Of a stretch of 64,000 bases of DNA, positions 60,609-64,000 are shown piece by piece. A program made the translations under genes and the position numbers. The stretch is taken from positions 1-64,000 of the forward strand of contig CAYXNS010000007.1 in NCBI GenBank assembly GCA_964466315.1, in the 5' to 3' direction. Source of the stretch: SMWC01 sp964466315 (GTDB lineage: Bacteria; Pseudomonadota; Gammaproteobacteria; Steroidobacterales; Rariloculaceae). The first letter of the stretch is position 1; the number at the start of each line of letters is the position of its first letter. Below the pieces are notes generated by a model, which saw only the letters and a list, made by a program, of their open reading frames with translations, was not told where the DNA came from and searched no databases.

Positions 60609-61492
60609 TAGGCTACGGGCGAGCGACGCTCATCGTCGAAGACGACTTCCTCGTAGCAGTCGGGTTGCGCGATAAGTGCGCGCAGCAAGTTGTTATTGAG
60701 ATGATGGCCGGACTTGAAGCCCGTGAATTCACCGATCAAACAAGCACCCATGAGGTAGAGATCACCCACGGCGTCGAGAATCTTATGGCGTACGAATTCA
60801 TCTCTAAAGCGCAGGCCATCCTCATTCAGGACGCGGAACTCATCCATAACGATGGCGTTGTCCAAGCCGCCACCTAGCGTCAAGTCTCGATCTCTCAGGG
60901 TCTCTAGGTCACGAAGGAAACCGAAAGTCCGTGCGCGGCTGATCTCCTTCAGGAAAGCCGTCGTCGAGAACTCCAGCGTCGCCGTCTGCCGGTGCTTGCG
61001 CAAGACCGGATGGTCGAAATCGATCTCGAAGTGAACACGGAATCCGTCGTAGGGGGCCAGCCGTGCCCATTTGTCGCCCTGATTGACCTCGACGGGCTTA
61101 CGGATCCGGATGAAACGTTTTTCGGCCGACTGTTCTTCAATGCCGGCGGACTGTAGCAGGAAGATAAACGGTGCTGCGCTGCCATCCATGATCGGGACTT
61201 CAGCCGCCGTGAGGTCGACGTAAGCATTGTCGATGCCGAGCGCCGCCATGGCGGATAACAGGTGTTCGACGGTAGCGACTTTGGTATCGCTGTGTTCGAG
61301 CGTCGTACCGAGCGTCGTCTGCGTGACGTTGAGCGCACTCGCGGGAATATCGACGGGGGAGTCGAGATCGACGCGGCGAAAAACGATGCCGGAATTGGCG
61401 GGCGCCGGCCGTAAAGTCATATAGACCTTTTCGCCGCCGTGTAGGCCAATTCCCGTGGCCCGGATCGATTCCTTCAGAGTACGCTGTTTCAA
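60581..61492 (-). CDS. lpxC: UDP-3-O-acyl-N-acetylglucosamine deacetylase
   Basis: A 303-residue zinc deacetylase, the first committed step of lipid A synthesis. Motifs: KQRTLKESIRATGIGLHGGE, the zinc His in VEHLLSAMAALGIDNAY, the second pair in DEFVRHKILDAVGDLYLMG and GHHLNNNLLRALI. Start is TTG 61492 (ATG or GTG not available at the family position). It follows ftsZ in the dcw cluster, the usual gammaproteobacterial place. Confidence 0.97.
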   Translation of the reverse strand: MKQRTLKESIRATGIGLHGGEKVYMTLRPAPANSGIVFRRVDLDSPVDIPASALNVTQTTLGTTLEHSDTKVATVEHLLSAMAALGIDNAYVDLTAAEVPIMDGSAAPFIFLLQSAGIEEQSAEKRFIRIRKPVEVNQGDKWARLAPYDGFRVHFEIDFDHPVLRKHRQTATLEFSTTAFLKEISRARTFGFLRDLETLRDRDLTLGGGLDNAIVMDEFRVLNEDGLRFRDEFVRHKILDAVGDLYLMGACLIGEFTGFKSGHHLNNNLLRALIAQPDCYEEVVFDDERRSPVAYQLVPGLPD

Positions 61493-61675
61493 AACTCCGA
61501 GCCTTGAGTCTGTCGCGGCACGTGCCGCCCCGGGCCAGCCTGTGTTCTTTATGGGCGATAGGCTAGTGGATCTCCCCCTGAGTGCCGAAAAACACTAGCA
61601 TGCGTGCCGAATTCCAGCAAGGAACCGGCCACCGACACGCCATAATAAACCCGCGCAGCGTAATTAGGGCTGCCA

Positions 61676-62818
61676 CTAATCGGCTTGCCGGCGCAAAAAA
61701 GCCGGGATATCGAGCATATCCTCGAGATCGTCGGTCGAAGACGCGACTCCATCCCCGACCGCTTTCTTGCGTTGGACCGCAGGTTTATCGAGCTCGGCGT
61801 AGTTCGGTTCACCGCCCACAGACCGGCGGACGACCTTCACCGGAGTCTCGGCGACACCGGCGCCCTGACCTAGCCCCGTCGCCACGACCGTCACCCGAAT
61901 CTCCTGCGCCATATCGGGATCGATGACCGTGCCGACGACGACCGTCGCGTCATCCGAGGCAAACTGCTTGACAGTCTCGCCGACCTCCTGAAACTCGCCA
62001 ATCGACAGATCCATGCCGGCCGTGACATTGACGAGCACGCCGTTCGCCCCGGCCAGGTTGATGTCCTCGAGCAGCGGGCTCGAGATGGCCGCCTCGGCCG
62101 CTTCGTGAGCTCGCCCGTCACCGCTGGCAATCCCGGACCCCATCATTGCCATGCCCATCTCCGACATGACGGTGCGCACGTCGGCGAAGTCGACGTTAAT
62201 GAGCCCCGGTCGCGTGATGAGCTCCGCAATACCCTGTACGGCGCCTTGCAGCACCTGATTCGCGGCCCGGAAAGCATCCAGCAGCGTTGTATCCGGCCCG
62301 AGTACGGTCAGGAGCTTCTCGTTGGGGATCGTAATCAGCGAGTCGACATAGCGGCCAAGCTCCGCGATGCCTTGATCGGCGATCAGCATGCGCTTGCTGC
62401 CCTCCATCGTAAACGGTTTGGTCACCACGGCGACCGTCAAGACGCCGAGTTCCTTGGCAAGCTGGGCGACGACCGGAGCCGCTCCCGTACCGGTACCACC
62501 CCCGAGCCCGGCAGTGATGAACAACATGTCCGCCCCGGCAACGACTTCCTGGATCCGGTCGCGATCTTCCATCGCGGCCTGCCGGCCGATCTCGGGATTA
62601 GCGCCGGCTCCCAGCCCCTTCGTGATATTGCAGCCGATCTGAATTCCCGTCTTCACCCGAGCGCTCTTCAGGGCCTGCGCGTCCGTATTCGTGCAGATGA
62701 AATCCACCCCCTCGATTCCGGATGCCACCATGTGTCCCACGGCGTTCCCTCCGCCGCCACCGATTCCCATTACTTTGATGACTGCGGTTTCGGCATGCCC
62801 ATCCATTAATTCGAACAT
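61676..62818 (-). CDS. ftsZ: Cell division GTPase FtsZ
   Basis: A 380-residue tubulin homologue that forms the Z ring. N-terminal GIGGGGGNAVGHMV, tubulin signature LGGGTGTGAAPVVAQLAKEL, synergy loop region and the C-terminal conserved peptide DIPAFLRRQAD that binds FtsA and ZipA. ATG 62818, 23 bp behind ftsA on the same strand. The 183 bp to lpxC hold no further gene. Confidence 0.98.
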   Translation of the reverse strand: MFELMDGHAETAVIKVMGIGGGGGNAVGHMVASGIEGVDFICTNTDAQALKSARVKTGIQIGCNITKGLGAGANPEIGRQAAMEDRDRIQEVVAGADMLFITAGLGGGTGTGAAPVVAQLAKELGVLTVAVVTKPFTMEGSKRMLIADQGIAELGRYVDSLITIPNEKLLTVLGPDTTLLDAFRAANQVLQGAVQGIAELITRPGLINVDFADVRTVMSEMGMAMMGSGIASGDGRAHEAAEAAISSPLLEDINLAGANGVLVNVTAGMDLSIGEFQEVGETVKQFASDDATVVVGTVIDPDMAQEIRVTVVATGLGQGAGVAETPVKVVRRSVGGEPNYAELDKPAVQRKKAVGDGVASSTDDLEDMLDIPAFLRRQAD

Positions 62819-62841
62819 CTCCAGACTCCTTATTTATGCGC

Positions 62842-64000
62842 TCAGAAATTTCCTTGAAACCAGGCTTTCATTCGATCAAAAACACTAAAAACTCCGGCCT
62901 TGGAGGCCGCTGCGCCAGCTTGCGCCTCGGCCGCTTCCTTCCCGTATAGGAGAAGGCCTACGGCCGTGGCGTGAATCGGGTTGCGCACAACGTCGGCGAG
63001 GCCCTCGATGTACTGGGGTATTCCCAGGCGCACCGGTACGTGAAAAATCTCCTCGGCGAGTTCAACCGCGCCTTCCATCTTCGAGCTACCGCCAGTCAGG
63101 ACGATGCCCGCCGCGATGAGTTCCTCGAAGCCGGAGCGTCTGAGTTCGTCGCGCACGAGCGAGAACAACTCCTCGTAGCGCGGCTCCACGACCTCGGCGA
63201 GTGTCTGTCGGGCCAATCTGCGCGGCGGCCGATCGCCGACGCTCGGCACTTCGATCGTCTCGTCCGGGTTCGCGAGTTGCGAGAGTGCACACGCGTACTT
63301 GATCTTGATCTCCTCTGCGTACTGGGTCGGCGTACGCAGAGACACGGCGATGTCATTGGTGACCTGATCTCCGGCGATCGGGATCACGGCCGTATGCTGG
63401 ATAGCACCACCGCGGAACACCGCGATGTCGGTCGTGCCGCCGCCCGTATCGACGAGGCAGATGCCGAGGTCCTTCTCGTCCTCGGTGAGCACTGAATAGC
63501 TCGAAGCGAGTTGTTCGAGGACGATATCCTCCACTTCGAGCCCGCAACGCTGCACGCACTTGACGATGTTTTGCGCCGCGCTGACAGCCCCGGTAACGAG
63601 ATGCACTTTCGCCTCGAGACGAATCCCCGACATCCCGACGGGCTCGCGGATACCCTCCTGGGAATCGATAAGAAACTCCTGCGGCAGAACATGCAGTATC
63701 CGTTGATCGGCGGGGATGGCGACTGCTCGTGCTGCGTCGATTACCCGGTCCACATCACCGCTACTGACTTCTTTGTCGCGGATGGCGACGATTCCGTGAG
63801 AATTCAAACTGCGGACATGGCTACCGGCTACTCCGGTAAAGACGGCGTTGATTTCACAACCGGCCATGAGTTCGGCTTCTTCGATTGCGCGTTGAATCGA
63901 CTGAACGGTCGATTCAATATTGACGACGACGCCACGCTTCAGTCCGCGGGAGGGATTCGAGCCGATGCCGATCACTTCTATTGTATTCTCAGCGGCAAGT
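62842..64000 (-). CDS. ftsA: Cell division protein FtsA (5' end outside window)
   Basis: An actin-like ATPase that anchors FtsZ to the membrane. At least 386 codons are inside the window; the frame stays open to position 64000 (residues AAENTIEVIGIGS), so about the first 20-25 residues are missing. Visible motifs: GLKRGVVVNIESTVQSIQRA, DLGICLVDTGGGTTDIAVFR, AGIVLTGGSSKMEGAVELAE and the C-terminal amphipathic membrane helix SVFDRMKAWFQGNF. Co-oriented with ftsZ. Confidence 0.97.
   Translation of the reverse strand, partial: LAAENTIEVIGIGSNPSRGLKRGVVVNIESTVQSIQRAIEEAELMAGCEINAVFTGVAGSHVRSLNSHGIVAIRDKEVSSGDVDRVIDAARAVAIPADQRILHVLPQEFLIDSQEGIREPVGMSGIRLEAKVHLVTGAVSAAQNIVKCVQRCGLEVEDIVLEQLASSYSVLTEDEKDLGICLVDTGGGTTDIAVFRGGAIQHTAVIPIAGDQVTNDIAVSLRTPTQYAEEIKIKYACALSQLANPDETIEVPSVGDRPPRRLARQTLAEVVEPRYEELFSLVRDELRRSGFEELIAAGIVLTGGSSKMEGAVELAEEIFHVPVRLGIPQYIEGLADVVRNPIHATAVGLLLYGKEAAEAQAGAAASKAGVFSVFDRMKAWFQGNF

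Noticed and set aside
1..64000. CRISPR array, prophage, toxin-antitoxin or defence island
   Set aside because: No regularly spaced repeats, no phage structural genes, and no recognisable nuclease/helicase defence modules; the window is housekeeping plus decayed accessory genes.

Overview
The window is GC-rich chromosomal DNA from a gammaproteobacterium. The evidence is the gene content and order: mutS, pncC, thpR, recA, recX, alaS, csrA and tRNA-Ser together; pilS-pilR-pilA-pilB-pilC-pilD-coaE-zapD-mutT; and ftsA-ftsZ-lpxC-secA. ZapD, BamD and RluD next to each other in divergent orientation also fit. A 10-N scaffold gap at 27030-27039 inside recX suggests a draft or metagenome-assembled genome. 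I cannot name a genus. GTG and TTG starts are common (mutS, nadE, rluD, pgeF, fmdB, pilD, coaE, sucC, lpxC, secA, mutT).

Positions 1-23000 are accessory and partly decayed. They hold an IS3-type transposase tail joined to a headless AhpD-like gene, a secreted NHL propeller, tail fragments of other genes (a DUF6152-like protein, an M20 peptidase, a sodium:solute symporter, possibly a protein kinase), and a PQQ-type quinoprotein dehydrogenase gene broken by one in-frame TGA. Intact parts are a Czc-type heavy-metal efflux operon (czcC-czcB-czcA) with a His-rich membrane protein upstream, a TusA-like/beta-propeller fusion, an MFS transporter, a GNAT acetyltransferase, an exported F420-type oxidoreductase, a catabolic cluster (thiolase, omega-amino acid transaminase, methylmalonate-semialdehyde dehydrogenase), and secreted proteins of unknown role.

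Positions 23000-42300 are housekeeping: translation and post-transcriptional control (tRNA-Ser, csrA, alaS, aspS), DNA repair (recA, recX, mutS), protein quality control (clpB), nucleotide clean-up (nudB, pncC), ribosome modification (rluD) and outer-membrane assembly (bamD).

Positions 42300-55500 hold nadE-sucD-sucC on the minus strand and, divergently, a complete type IV pilus block. PilS/PilR are the two-component pair; a near-perfect sigma-54 promoter lies in front of pilA; then come an intrinsic terminator, the assembly ATPase PilB, the platform protein PilC and the prepilin peptidase PilD, followed by coaE and zapD.

Positions 55500-64000 carry mutT, secA, an M23 envelope peptidase, dciA, lpxC, ftsZ and a partial ftsA. 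A c-di-GMP-I (GEMM-I) riboswitch precedes the M23 peptidase gene, linking c-di-GMP to cell-wall remodelling beside secA.

Two dispersed repeat families stand out. One is a ~114-bp imperfect palindrome present three times in the same orientation (30632, 39585, 55944). The other is a short palindromic unit with core GGGACRCGGCCCC flanked by A- and T-runs, at six intergenic sites, often as inverted pairs at gene ends. A third, REP-like motif (TGTAGGAGCGACA) occurs at two sites.
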